This document shows, piece by piece, positions 55,111 through 63,868 of a DNA stretch of 64,000 bases. The position numbers and the translations under genes are program-made. The notes below the pieces were generated by a model, which did not search any database, was not told where the DNA came from, and saw only the letters and a list, made by a program, of their open reading frames with translations. This DNA is from Couchioplanes caeruleus (GTDB taxonomy: Bacteria; Actinomycetota; Actinomycetes; Mycobacteriales; Micromonosporaceae), in the NCBI RefSeq assembly GCF_003751945.1, contig NZ_RJKL01000001.1:4340001-4404000 (forward strand), in the 5' to 3' direction. Every line of letters starts with the position of its first letter. Positions within the stretch are counted from its first letter, which is position 1.

Positions 55111-56408
55111 GCCAAGTCGGGGCCGGGAGCGTCCGCGGCGGCCGGGCCACGACGGCGGTGGGGGGTGGTCGGGCCGAAGACGGCTCGCATGGCGAGTTCT
55201 TGCTCCATCACGCCCGCGAGCCGGCGGACGCCTTCGCGGATCCGCGAAGGCGGTGGGAAGGAGAAGTTGAGCCGCATGTTGCCGCCGCCGGTGCCGTCCG
55301 CATAGAACCCGGTGCCCGGCACGTAGGCCACGCGGGCGGCGATCGCGCGCGGCATCATCGCCTTCGAGTCGAGGCCCTCGGGGAGGGTGGCCCACACGAA
55401 GAGGCCGCCGCCGGGGCGCGTCCAGGTGGTGCCCGCCGGCATCAGATCGGCGAGGGCGTCGAGCAGGGCGTCGCGACGTTCACGGTAGACCTCGCGGTAC
55501 GTCTTGATCTGCTGGCGCCACGGCATGGTCGACAGATACTGCGTGACGGCGCCCTGGGCGAACGCGCTCGGGCACAGGATGTTCGCCTCGCTGGCCATGA
55601 CGAGCTTCTCCCGTACGGCATGGGGAGCCAGGATCCAGCCCACCCGCAGCCCCGGCGCGAAGGTCTTGGAGAACGTGCTGAGGTAGAGGATGCCGTCGCG
55701 ACGGCGGGCGCGCAGCGGCCGCGGCGCCTCACCCTCGAAGCTGAGCGTTCCGTACGGGTCGTCCTCGATCACCAGCAGCCGGTGCCGCTCGCAGATGTCG
55801 AGGATCCGCTCGCGCCGCTCGTCGGTGAGGGTGACACCGGCCGGGTTCTGGAAGGTCGGGATCGTGTAGAGGAACTTGGCGCGGCCGCCCGCTTCCGCGA
55901 TGGCCGCCTCGAGTGCCTCGGGAATGAGGCCGTCGGCATCCATGGCCATGTGCCGCACCTGTGCCTGGGCGGCCTGGAACACGCCGAGTGCGCCGACGTA
56001 CGTCGGGCCTTCGGCGAGCACCACGTCGCCCGGGTCCAGGAAGAGCCGTGCGACCAGGTCGAGCGCCTGCTGGCCGCCGACGGTCACCACCACGTCGTCG
56101 GGGGACGCGCCGGTGGAGGCGTCGATGCCGGAGAGCGCCATCACCTCGCAGATGCGTTCGCGGAGCTCGATCGTCCCCTGGCCGATGCCGTACTGGAGGC
56201 TGGTCGTGCCGAGCTCGGACGCGAGCCGTCCCATCATCTCGCCGACCGCGTCGAGCGGCAGCGCGGCGATGTACGGCGACCCGCCGGCGAGCGACACCAC
56301 CTCCGGACGGCTGGCGACGGCGAAGAGGGCGCGGATCTCCGAGGTCGTCATCCCTCGGACGCGGCGCGCATAGCGATCTGTGTAGTCGTCTTGAGTTGTG
56401 CCAGTCAT
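55107..56408 (-). CDS. PLP-dependent aminotransferase, class I/II
   Basis: 433 residues. Fold-type I aminotransferase: YGIGQGTIELRERICEVMAL, GGQQALDLVARLFLDPGDVV, PTFQNPAGVTLTDERRERIL, Asp in VIEDDPYG, and the PLP lysine in YLSTFSKTFAPGLRVGW. It resembles the 2-aminoadipate/MocR-type aminotransferases found near parB in other actinobacteria. First gene of a coupled pair with the D-Ala-D-Ala-type ligase. Confidence 0.93.
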   Translation of the reverse strand: MTGTTQDDYTDRYARRVRGMTTSEIRALFAVASRPEVVSLAGGSPYIAALPLDAVGEMMGRLASELGTTSLQYGIGQGTIELRERICEVMALSGIDASTGASPDDVVVTVGGQQALDLVARLFLDPGDVVLAEGPTYVGALGVFQAAQAQVRHMAMDADGLIPEALEAAIAEAGGRAKFLYTIPTFQNPAGVTLTDERRERILDICERHRLLVIEDDPYGTLSFEGEAPRPLRARRRDGILYLSTFSKTFAPGLRVGWILAPHAVREKLVMASEANILCPSAFAQGAVTQYLSTMPWRQQIKTYREVYRERRDALLDALADLMPAGTTWTRPGGGLFVWATLPEGLDSKAMMPRAIAARVAYVPGTGFYADGTGGGNMRLNFSFPPPSRIREGVRRLAGVMEQELAMRAVFGPTTPHRRRGPAAADAPGPDLA

Positions 56409-56575
56409 GCGTCAATGTTATGTGTGATGCTTCGAGCGTGGCACACCCGATGGAGTCCGATCCGCTCCCGTTCAAGGCGATTGCGGCGTAGGATCCGACC
56501 GGGGGCGCGGACAAGCACGTGATCAGGACCGTGCCGCGAGTCCGGAAAGCTCACCGATCTCAAGGGGTCCCGCCC

Positions 56576-57241
56576 ATGTCGCGACGGCTGGTCAACCTGA
56601 CCCTCGACACGCTCGAAGACCTGCCCCGGCCGTGCCGGGGCTGTGTCTACTGGGAGCTGGATCCGGTCTCCGCCGAGCGGGCGTGCGCCACCGGCGACCC
56701 CGGCCTCGAGAAGGAGGCGTGGGTTTCCCAGACGCTGTTGGAGTGGGGATCCTGCGGCAAGCTCGCGTACGTCGACGGGATGCCGGCCGGGTTCGTCATG
56801 TTCGCCCCGCCGGCGTACGTGCCCCGGTCGATGGCCTTCCCCACCTCGCCGGTCAGCGCCGACGCGGCCCTGCTGATGACCGCGCACGTGGTCGCCGCGT
56901 TCGCCGGAGGCGGGCTGGGCCGGATGCTCGTGCAGGGCGTGGCGCGCGATCTGACGAAGCGGGGCGTGAAGGCGATCGAGGCCTTCGGCGACGCGAAGTT
57001 CGGCGAGGCCGGCGAGGGCGAGGAAGGCTGCGTCGCGCCGGTCGACTTCTTCCTGTCGGTGGGCTTCAAGACCGTGCGCCCGCATCCGCGCTATCCGCGG
57101 CTGCGACTGGAGTTGCGGACGGCCCTGTCGTGGAAGTCGGACGTCGAGTACGCGCTGGAGAAGCTGCTCGGCTCGATGAGCCCGGAAACGCTGCTCCGCC
57201 CGGTCCGCCCGGTGACCGCGACGACCTCCACGGAGGGCTAG
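56576..57241 (+). CDS. GNAT family acetyltransferase
   Basis: 221 residues from ATG 56576, with AAGGGG upstream; an earlier frame start at 56519 lacks support. It begins LVNLTLDTLEDLPRPCRGCV and has GNAT motif A GGGLGRMLVQGVARDL. It corresponds in position to the conserved gene beside cwlM in mycobacteria (Rv3916c). Substrate unknown. Its stop overlaps the convergent cwlM stop by 4 bp. Confidence 0.88.
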   Translation: MSRRLVNLTLDTLEDLPRPCRGCVYWELDPVSAERACATGDPGLEKEAWVSQTLLEWGSCGKLAYVDGMPAGFVMFAPPAYVPRSMAFPTSPVSADAALLMTAHVVAAFAGGGLGRMLVQGVARDLTKRGVKAIEAFGDAKFGEAGEGEEGCVAPVDFFLSVGFKTVRPHPRYPRLRLELRTALSWKSDVEYALEKLLGSMSPETLLRPVRPVTATTSTEG

Positions 57242-58392
57242 GGGTTGTTGCGGGACGCCAGGGCGAGCCGGAGCTGCCGCACGTCGATCGAGCCCGTGGG
57301 CACGTCCGCCTCGACCGGGTAGTACATCCGCTGCACCGCCGCGAGGATCGCCTCGACGAGCTGGTCCCGGAAGAGGGGATCCACCAGCCGCTCCCGGTCC
57401 ACCGGGGAGGTGAGGTAACCCATCTCGACGTGGACGGCCGGCATCTGGGTGAGCCGCAGCAGCTCCCAGGTCTTGGCATGGGTACGGCAGTCCCGCATGC
57501 CGGTGCGGACGACGATCTCCCGCTGGACCAGGTTGGCCAGCCGCTCCCCCACCGTCGAGGTGGCGCCCGTGCCGGTGCCGAAGTGATAGGTCGAGACCCC
57601 GTCCGCCGCCGGCGACTCCTGCCCCTCGAGATGCAGGGAGATCAGCAGGTCCGCGCCGAGGCTGTTGGCCAGCGTCGCCCGCTCCTGACCGGACATGGTC
57701 TGGGCCGGCTTGGGGCCGCGGGTCAGGTGCACGCGCATGCCGGCGGCGCCGAGCCGGCCCTCGAGGCGGGCGGCGATGTCGAACACGAGGTCGGCCTCGG
57801 TCCAGCGCAACTGCCCGTCGGGCACGACGATCCCCGGGTCCTTCTCGCCGCCGTGGCCGGGGTCGATGACGATGGTCTTGCCGACGAGGCTGGAACCGGA
57901 CTGCCGGAACGCCTCGGCCTCCCGCAGCCAGTTGGGTCGCCCGCCGACGACCTTGCGGCCGAGCCGGCGCAGCGCCTTCATGGTCTGCGGCCCGCACGAG
58001 CCGTCCGGCGTCAGGCCGACCTCCCGCTGGAACTGGGCGACCGCCCGGGCCGTACGCGGGCCGTAGATGGCGTCCGCCCGCCCGGTGTCGAAGCCCATCT
58101 CGAGCAACCGTTCCTGCAGGGCCCGGACGTCCTCGCCGACCAGTGACGTCGGCACGGAGTGGAACAGCGTGCGTGCGCCGAGCTTCCAGCGCGCACCGTC
58201 CAGCGCCGTCCAGGTCTCGGTGTCGACGACGCCGTCGGCGCTGAGCCCGCGGCTCTGCTGGAAGGCTCGTACGGCGGTTTCGGTCGCGTCGTCGAACTCG
58301 GTGCCGCCGATCTCCAGCAGGTCGAGCCCCACCAGGATCGACCGGATCTCCTCGACGGCCGGCCCGGTGTCTCCACGTCGGATCGAGCGCAC
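57238..58392 (-). CDS. cwlM: CwlM-like N-acetylmuramoyl-L-alanine amidase
   Basis: 384 residues. Two peptidoglycan-binding repeats (FDDATETAVRAFQQSRGLSA and YGPRTARAVAQFQREVGLTP) are followed by an amidase-3 domain with zinc-site residues in VIDPGHGGEKDPG, RWTEADL, ISLHLEG and VHVEMGYLTS. There is no signal peptide, so it is cytoplasmic like mycobacterial CwlM, which regulates MurA and MurJ after phosphorylation rather than cutting wall. Context (trx, sigM, murJ) matches that role. Confidence 0.92.
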   Translation of the reverse strand: MRSIRRGDTGPAVEEIRSILVGLDLLEIGGTEFDDATETAVRAFQQSRGLSADGVVDTETWTALDGARWKLGARTLFHSVPTSLVGEDVRALQERLLEMGFDTGRADAIYGPRTARAVAQFQREVGLTPDGSCGPQTMKALRRLGRKVVGGRPNWLREAEAFRQSGSSLVGKTIVIDPGHGGEKDPGIVVPDGQLRWTEADLVFDIAARLEGRLGAAGMRVHLTRGPKPAQTMSGQERATLANSLGADLLISLHLEGQESPAADGVSTYHFGTGTGATSTVGERLANLVQREIVVRTGMRDCRTHAKTWELLRLTQMPAVHVEMGYLTSPVDRERLVDPLFRDQLVEAILAAVQRMYYPVEADVPTGSIDVRQLRLALASRNNP

Positions 58393-58504
58393 GCGCGGCT
58401 CCCTAGAAGTGGGGAAGGTGAAGAGGGCAACCCCCGGAGCGTACCCCGCGGGGTTCCGGGCGGCCCGGCGTCGATGCCGGCTCCGTGCGTCGTCCTCCGA
58501 CGGG

Positions 58505-58539
58505 CAACGCCCCGCATCCGACCGGGACGCGGGGCGTTG
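58505..58539 (-). terminator. terminator of the trx operon
   Basis: CAACGCCCCGC (58505-58515) pairs with GCGGGGCGTTG (58529-58539), an 11-bp perfect stem 13 bp after the trxA stop. Confidence 0.8.
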
Positions 58540-58551
58540 GGGAATTGCTGC

Positions 58552-58875
58552 TCAGAGGGCGGATTCGATGAAGTTCACCAGGGCGCCCTTGGGCTTGGCG
58601 CCGGCCACGGAGTTCACCGGTTCGCCGCCCTTGAAGAGGGTCAGCGTCGGCACCGACATCACCCGGTAGGCGCGGGCCGTCTCCGGGTTCTCGTCGATGT
58701 TGAGCTTGACGATCTCCACCTTGTCACCCATTTCGGTGGCGATCTCGGCGAGCAGCGGGTCGACCTTCTTACACGGTGCGCACCATTCGGCCCAGAAGTC
58801 GACAAGCACCACCTTGTCCGACTGCAGCACGTCACTCGCGAAGGTGGCGTCGGTGACGGCCTTGGTTGCTCCCAC
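58552..58875 (-). CDS. trxA: thioredoxin
   Basis: 107 residues. Active site FWAEWCAPCKKVDP (Cys32, Cys35), i.e. WCAPC instead of the usual WCGPC; cis-Pro in VMSVPTLTLFKGG. It reduces protein disulfides with electrons from the thioredoxin reductase encoded 29 bp upstream. Confidence 0.97.
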   Translation of the reverse strand: MGATKAVTDATFASDVLQSDKVVLVDFWAEWCAPCKKVDPLLAEIATEMGDKVEIVKLNIDENPETARAYRVMSVPTLTLFKGGEPVNSVAGAKPKGALVNFIESAL

Positions 58876-58904
58876 TAGGACCTCCAGGTCTACAGCTTGA
58901 CGAA

Positions 58905-59864
58905 CTACAGCTCGATGAACGATGCGATGAAGCGCTCGGCGTCCAGCGCGGCCGCGCAGCCGGTCCCGGACGCCGTGATGGCCTGACGGTAGGTGTGGTC
59001 GACGAGGTCACCGGCGGCGAACACGCCGGGAAGGTTCGTCCGGGTGCTCGGGTGGTCGACCTTGACGTAGCCCTCGTCGTCCAGCTCGATCTGGCCCTTG
59101 AACAGCTCGCTGCGGGGGTCGTGACCGATGGCGACGAACACGCCGGTGACGTCGAGAACCTTGGTCTCCCCCGTGTTCACATCGCGAAGGCGGGCGCCGA
59201 CGACCTTGCCGTCGTCGCCGAGGATCTCCTCGACCGTGGAGTTCCACTCGACCTTGATCTTCGGGTTGTCGAGGGCCCGCTTCTGCATGACCTTGCTGGC
59301 CCGGAACGAGTCGCGCCGGTGCACGATCGTGACGCTCTCGGCGAAGCGGGTCAGGAACGTCGCCTCCTCCATGGCGGAGTCGCCGCCGCCGACCACGATG
59401 ATGTGCTGGCCGCGGAAGAAGAAACCGTCACAGGTCGCGCACGACGAGACGCCGTGACCGAGCAGCTCCTGCTCGCCGGGCACGCCCAGCGGCCGCCACG
59501 CCGAACCGGTGGACAGGATCACCGCACGGGCGAAGTACTGCTTGTCGCCGACCCAGACCGTCTTGAGGCCCTCGGTGCCGGCCTCGGTCGGCTTGTCACC
59601 CAGCTCGACGCGGGTCGCGTCGTCGGTGATGAACTCGGCGCCGAACCGCTCGGCCTGCTTGCGCATGTTGTCCATGAGCTCCGGGCCCATGATGCCCTCG
59701 GGGTGACCGGGGAAGTTCTCCACCTCGGTGGTGGTCATGAGCGCGCCGCCCGACTGCACACCCTCGATGACCAGTGGCTTGAGGTTCGCCCTGGCCGCAT
59801 ACAGCGCCGCGGTGTAGCCGGACGGTCCCGAGCCGATGATGATCAGGTTCCGGACCTCGTCCAC
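58905..59864 (-). CDS. trxB: thioredoxin reductase
   Basis: 319 residues from GTG 59864, chosen for GAGGAG 7 bases upstream and the standard start [23 protein letters not shown] site [16 protein letters not shown], redox pair [16 protein letters not shown] site [15 protein letters not shown] with [10 protein letters not shown], and a C-terminal [25 protein letters not shown]-dependent reduction of thioredoxin. Confidence 0.97.
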   Translation of the reverse strand: MDEVRNLIIIGSGPSGYTAALYAARANLKPLVIEGVQSGGALMTTTEVENFPGHPEGIMGPELMDNMRKQAERFGAEFITDDATRVELGDKPTEAGTEGLKTVWVGDKQYFARAVILSTGSAWRPLGVPGEQELLGHGVSSCATCDGFFFRGQHIIVVGGGDSAMEEATFLTRFAESVTIVHRRDSFRASKVMQKRALDNPKIKVEWNSTVEEILGDDGKVVGARLRDVNTGETKVLDVTGVFVAIGHDPRSELFKGQIELDDEGYVKVDHPSTRTNLPGVFAAGDLVDHTYRQAITASGTGCAAALDAERFIASFIEL

Positions 59865-60006
59865 TGCCGACTCCTCAGTCTGGGGTTCGCCGGTGCCCCG
59901 GCGACATCGCACGCTAGAACGTCATCGTAGGAGAGCAACATTCCCGCACGTCATACTCCTGTGGGCCCCGGCATAGTGGGGGTCCTCACGACGGACGGGC
60001 GTCGGG

Positions 60007-61203
60007 TCAGCCTACCTTCACGGCCCCGAGCTTGTCGGCGCCGGAACCGGGCGTGCCGCAGTCGGCCCCGGCTGCCCAGACCCACGTCCCGTTGCCCGCG
60101 GTGAACCGCACGACCAGCGCCGGGGCCCCCTCGAAGCGCGCATAGTCGATGCCCTGCGCGGTGATCGCCCCGGCCCGGTTGGCCACGCCGATCGCATCGA
60201 TGCAGGCCAGCAGCGCCTCCTGCACCCGCAGGCGCTGGAGCGGGTCGTCACCGCTGATCATCACGCCGGACCGGGGCTCCTCCGTCATGCCGCGTACTTT
60301 CTGCGACGCGTCGACCGCCGGCCCGACGGGCTGTGAAGCACCGGACTGCGCCGCGCCGGACGGTGGCGTGACGCCCTGTGTGCCGGGAGGTTGCGGCACG
60401 ACGGTTGCCGCGGCGTCCTCCGGGCCGGTCAACGGCGCGGCCTGCGGGAGCGTCGCCGCGGTGTAGTCGATGCCGCTGGCCAGCATCCGAGCCGGTCCGG
60501 CCGGCAACCCGAACGCCTCCGACTGAGGCGCCGCCTGATCGGCCGCCGAACCCGCCGACGTGCTCGCCTCCTGCGTCTCCCCGCCACCGAACTGCGGGAT
60601 GCCGAACCCCAGGAACGCCACCAGACCGGCGGCGATCCCGATCGGCGCGGCCCACCTCATCCGCCGGGCCCGCTTCCGGGTCGCCGTGGCTCGCTCATCC
60701 CCATCTTGTACGGCGACCAGGCGCCGGACAGGAGCAACACCGTCGCCACCCGGCTCCACGCGGTCGGCCCCGGAAGTGACACCGCCGACCTCCGCGCCCC
60801 CGGACCCGGCGTCGGCACCCACGGCTATCAGGCCGTCGCCGGCCGTCGCGCTCGCCTCGACGCTGCTGTCCGCCGCGCTTGCGTCGACGCCGTTCGTCGC
60901 CGTGCCTGCGTTGATGCTGTTGGCCGCCGCGCCTGCTTCGATGCTGCTGTTCGCCGCGGCCAGCGCCACGTCCAGTCGGGTGGCGACGTCGGCCGGCATC
61001 GGCTCCGGCTCGGCGCCCCACGCCCCGAGCGCGGCGGTCATGGCCTCGGCGGCGCCGGACAGCTCGGCGTGCGCGCGGCGCCAGGCCGGATGCCCCACGA
61101 TCAGGGCGGAGACCACGGCCTCGTCCGGGGTGCCGTCCAGCGCGCCACCGACATAGTCGGCCAGCAGGTCGAAGTCGACCTCGCTGAACTCTGCCCCGGT
61201 CAC
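60007..61203 (-). CDS. anti-sigma factor of the SigM-like ECF sigma
   Basis: 398 residues from GTG 61203, which overlaps the sigM stop (GTGA). The N-terminus (FDLLADYVGGALDGTPDEAV, then VSALIVGHPAWRRAHAELSG) resembles anti-sigma domains without a zinc motif. An Ala/Ser/Asn-rich linker with repeats follows, then one membrane helix (WAAPIGIAAGLVAFLGFGI, about 184-203) and an extracytoplasmic domain with two Cys (ALLACIDAIG, GADCGTP). It probably holds the sigma factor at the membrane. Confidence 0.85.
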   Translation of the reverse strand: MTGAEFSEVDFDLLADYVGGALDGTPDEAVVSALIVGHPAWRRAHAELSGAAEAMTAALGAWGAEPEPMPADVATRLDVALAAANSSIEAGAAANSINAGTATNGVDASAADSSVEASATAGDGLIAVGADAGSGGAEVGGVTSGADRVEPGGDGVAPVRRLVAVQDGDERATATRKRARRMRWAAPIGIAAGLVAFLGFGIPQFGGGETQEASTSAGSAADQAAPQSEAFGLPAGPARMLASGIDYTAATLPQAAPLTGPEDAAATVVPQPPGTQGVTPPSGAAQSGASQPVGPAVDASQKVRGMTEEPRSGVMISGDDPLQRLRVQEALLACIDAIGVANRAGAITAQGIDYARFEGAPALVVRFTAGNGTWVWAAGADCGTPGSGADKLGAVKVG

Positions 61204-61991
61204 GCCTGCTCTCCTCTGTCACCGGAGGCCGGAAGCGGCCTCGAACCCGGGAGCGGCACCGTCGCACCCGACCCCGATGAGACGCGCCCCGGACTGCCGG
61301 GGTTCCCACCGTGACCGTCTTCTCCCGCAGACTTTTCGAAGAACGAGTTGTTCATCGAACCGCTCGATCCCCGCTTCCCGGAAGCATTCGGCTCGGCTCC
61401 CGTTCGCAGGTGTCCCAGGGCCAGCGCCATGCGGGCTCGGCCGCGGGCGCACCTGCTCTTGATCGTGCCCTCCGCGACGCCCAGGATCTCGGCCGCCTCG
61501 ACGACCGGGTAGCCCTGCACGTCGACGAGCACGAGCGCGGCGCGCTGCTCCGGCGGGAGTGCGGCCAGCGCGGCCCGGACCACAAGCGCGGTGTCGTGGT
61601 CCTGCGCCGGCGCGGCCGGTTCCGGGCGGCTGCCGAGCCCGCCGTCGTCGGTGTGCGTACCGTCCGGCAAGGGCACGGTCGGGTGGGCCTGGCGACGCCG
61701 CATCCGGTCGAGGCACGCGTTCACCACGATGCGGTGCAGCCACGTGGTGACGGCGGAGTCTCCCCGGAAGCGGGCCGCGCTCCGGTGCGCGGACAACAAC
61801 GCGTCCTGGACGGCGTCGGCGGCCTCCTCACGGTCACCGATCGTGCGCAGGGCGACGGCCCAGAGGCGGTCGCGGTGGCGCCGTACCAGCTCGGTGAAGG
61901 CGTGGGGATCGCCGTCGACGTGGGCACGCAACAGCTCGGCGTCGGCCGGGGCAGAGCCGTGCGCGGCACCGAGTGCGTCGCCGGAAGTCAC
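61200..61991 (-). CDS. sigM: ECF RNA polymerase sigma factor, SigM-like
   Basis: 263 residues. Region 2 (ELVRRHRDRLWAVALRTIGD, then REEAADAVQDALLSAHRSAA) and region 4 (LPPEQRAALVLVDVQGYPVV, then EAAEILGVAEGTIKSRCARG). A tail of about 65 residues after region 4 is Gly/Ser-rich and unusual. The order sigM, anti-sigma, trxB, trxA, cwlM equals Rv3911-Rv3915, which supports the name. Likely controls an oxidative/envelope stress regulon. Confidence 0.93.
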   Translation of the reverse strand: MTSGDALGAAHGSAPADAELLRAHVDGDPHAFTELVRRHRDRLWAVALRTIGDREEAADAVQDALLSAHRSAARFRGDSAVTTWLHRIVVNACLDRMRRRQAHPTVPLPDGTHTDDGGLGSRPEPAAPAQDHDTALVVRAALAALPPEQRAALVLVDVQGYPVVEAAEILGVAEGTIKSRCARGRARMALALGHLRTGAEPNASGKRGSSGSMNNSFFEKSAGEDGHGGNPGSPGRVSSGSGATVPLPGSRPLPASGDRGEQA

Positions 61992-62083
61992 GCCAGCAAT
62001 GTAGCCGAGGTGCGTCGGCCTCGCGCTGCCCGCCGGGGCGATACCCGCCGCGTCGCGGTCACTGCGAGGGCGCCGGCACGGAA

Positions 62084-62116
62084 AAGCCCTCCACCGCGGA
62101 TGCCGGTGGAGGGCTT
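62084..62116 (-). terminator. terminator of the pseudokinase gene
   Basis: AAGCCCTCCACC (62084-62095) and GGTGGAGGGCTT (62105-62116) form a 12-bp perfect stem; on the minus strand it ends in TTTTCC. A classical factor-independent terminator. Confidence 0.88.
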
Positions 62117-62136
62117 CGTGGACGATCCGGCTCGGA

Positions 62137-63690
62137 TCAGTCGGCGGCGTACACCTGGATGTCGGTCACCTCGACCTTGAAGCCGCCCTCGCCGTCGTCG
62201 GCCGGCGGCAGGTCGCTGAGGAAGACCAGCAGGTACTGGAAGGTCTGGGTGCCGTCGGACACGGGGAAGATCGCCTTGGTGCCGGTGGTCTTGGGGGTGT
62301 CCTCGTCGCCGATCTTCTTGTAGGTCTTGACGATCTGGTCGTCGCCCGACCTGGTGTCGCCGGGGTCGTTCGGGCCCGTCCGGATGTCCATGGCGACGCC
62401 CGGCGCCGAGGCCTCGACCCGGATCTCGCTGACGTGGCGCGGCGAGCCCAGGTTGATCAGCACGCCCATGCCGTCCTTGAGGTTGCCGAAGTCGGAGCTC
62501 CGGAAGCGCTGCGTCTCCCAGCCCGTCTCCTTGTCCTCGTCGACGGTGAACTTGGCCTCGCCGGAGTCGTTGCCCTCGCCGTTGGGCGGGTCGACGATGC
62601 GGACCATGCTCTCGGTCAGCGCGATCTTCTTGAGTGCACCCTGCGGGCCGGAACCCGGGCCGCCCCCGTCACCGTTGCCCTGAGTGCCGCCCTGCGGCGC
62701 GGTGTTGGCCTGGGTGCTTCCGGGCGCCTGCTCCTTGCCGGAGTTGCTGATCGCCCGGATGCCGAAGACGAGGCCGATCAGCGCGATGACGACCAGAGCC
62801 GCGACGCCCACGACGATCTGGCGGGTGCTGCGGACCGGCTCGGCCGCGGTGCCCTGGGTGAAGCGCAGCGGCCCGGCCTCCTCGTACTCCTCGTCGGCGG
62901 CGTCGAGGCGGGCCAGCTCGGCGGTGAGCGCATCGGCCTCGGGGGCCGTGATGCCCTTGTCGAGCAGGTCCATGGTCAGATCGTCGAGATACGCCGGGAC
63001 GCCGGCGCGGATCTGCCGGGGCGTGGAGGCGGCGCCGTCGCCGTCGCGCATGGCGTCGGGCAGCGCCGAGGTGCCGGCCTCCGCATGCGGCCAGCGCCCG
63101 GTCAGCGAGTAGTAGAGGATGCCACCGACCGCGCGGATGTCCGACTCGATGCTGTCGGCGGAGTCGGCCCGGGCGTCGGCCAGCACCACCCGGCCGTCGT
63201 CGGCGATCAGGGTCGTGCCGGGGTGCACGTTGCCGTGGACCATGCCGGTGGCGTGCACGGCGGCGAGTGCATCGACGATGGAGTGCGCGATCGCCGTGGC
63301 GCGCGCCGGGTCGAGGGGGCCTTCCCGCGAGACGAACTCGCGCAGCGCCTCGCCGTCGACCCATTCGCGGACCACATAGGCTCGGGTGCCCTCGTCGATG
63401 GCGTCGTAGACGCCGACCAGATTGGGGTGGATCACGCGGCTCGCGTCGACCGCCGCCTGGAGCATCTCGGCGGCGGACTCGCCGCCCGGATACCGGAGCA
63501 CGACCGCGACAGGCCGCCGGAGGATGACGTCGATGCCCCGCCAGACCTGGCGTCCCGCACTGTCGTTGTTGACGTGCTCCTCGAGCTGGTAGCGCTCGGC
63601 CAGGATCTCTCCGACGGTGGGCGCACCGAAGGTCATGACCGGTCCGGCCTCGTCGGCCGCGGTCTCGTGGCCTTCGCCGACCTGGGTCAC
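62137..63690 (-). CDS. MurJ-associated membrane pseudokinase
   Basis: 517 residues from GTG 63690, with GAGGGAGG 4 bases upstream; GTG 63714 is an alternative. It has a kinase-like domain (about 25-265) with key residues lost: the VAIK lysine is replaced (VAVVLRYP), the HRD loop reads MVHGNVHPGTTL and DFG reads LADARAD. A Gln/Thr segment precedes one membrane helix (IVVGVAALVVIALIGLVFGI). An extracytoplasmic domain with discoidin-like beta sequence follows (MGVLINLGSPRHVSEIRVEA). It corresponds to the C-terminal half of mycobacterial MviN (Rv3910), here a separate gene. Confidence 0.88.
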   Translation of the reverse strand: MTQVGEGHETAADEAGPVMTFGAPTVGEILAERYQLEEHVNNDSAGRQVWRGIDVILRRPVAVVLRYPGGESAAEMLQAAVDASRVIHPNLVGVYDAIDEGTRAYVVREWVDGEALREFVSREGPLDPARATAIAHSIVDALAAVHATGMVHGNVHPGTTLIADDGRVVLADARADSADSIESDIRAVGGILYYSLTGRWPHAEAGTSALPDAMRDGDGAASTPRQIRAGVPAYLDDLTMDLLDKGITAPEADALTAELARLDAADEEYEEAGPLRFTQGTAAEPVRSTRQIVVGVAALVVIALIGLVFGIRAISNSGKEQAPGSTQANTAPQGGTQGNGDGGGPGSGPQGALKKIALTESMVRIVDPPNGEGNDSGEAKFTVDEDKETGWETQRFRSSDFGNLKDGMGVLINLGSPRHVSEIRVEASAPGVAMDIRTGPNDPGDTRSGDDQIVKTYKKIGDEDTPKTTGTKAIFPVSDGTQTFQYLLVFLSDLPPADDGEGGFKVEVTDIQVYAAD

Positions 63691-63843
63691 CCGACCTCCC
63701 TCGGTGGTCCGCACGTGTTGCCCCCGACCTTACCCGCCCACGCCCCAGGTCCCACAGGTCATCCCCGCGCCGGGCACCCGTCCGAGGCCGTACACGGGCG
63801 TGGTCCGGGCCGGTCGGCGTGGCGGATTCGGCTGTTCAGTGGG

Positions 63844-63864
63844 TTATCCACAGCGTTGTCCACA
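63844..63864 (+). promoter_or_regulatory. two perfect DnaA boxes
   Basis: TTATCCACA (63844-63852) and TTGTCCACA (63856-63864), same orientation, start-to-start 12 bp, in the gap between murJ and the pseudokinase gene. Confidence 0.8.
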
Positions 63865-63868
63865 GCGA

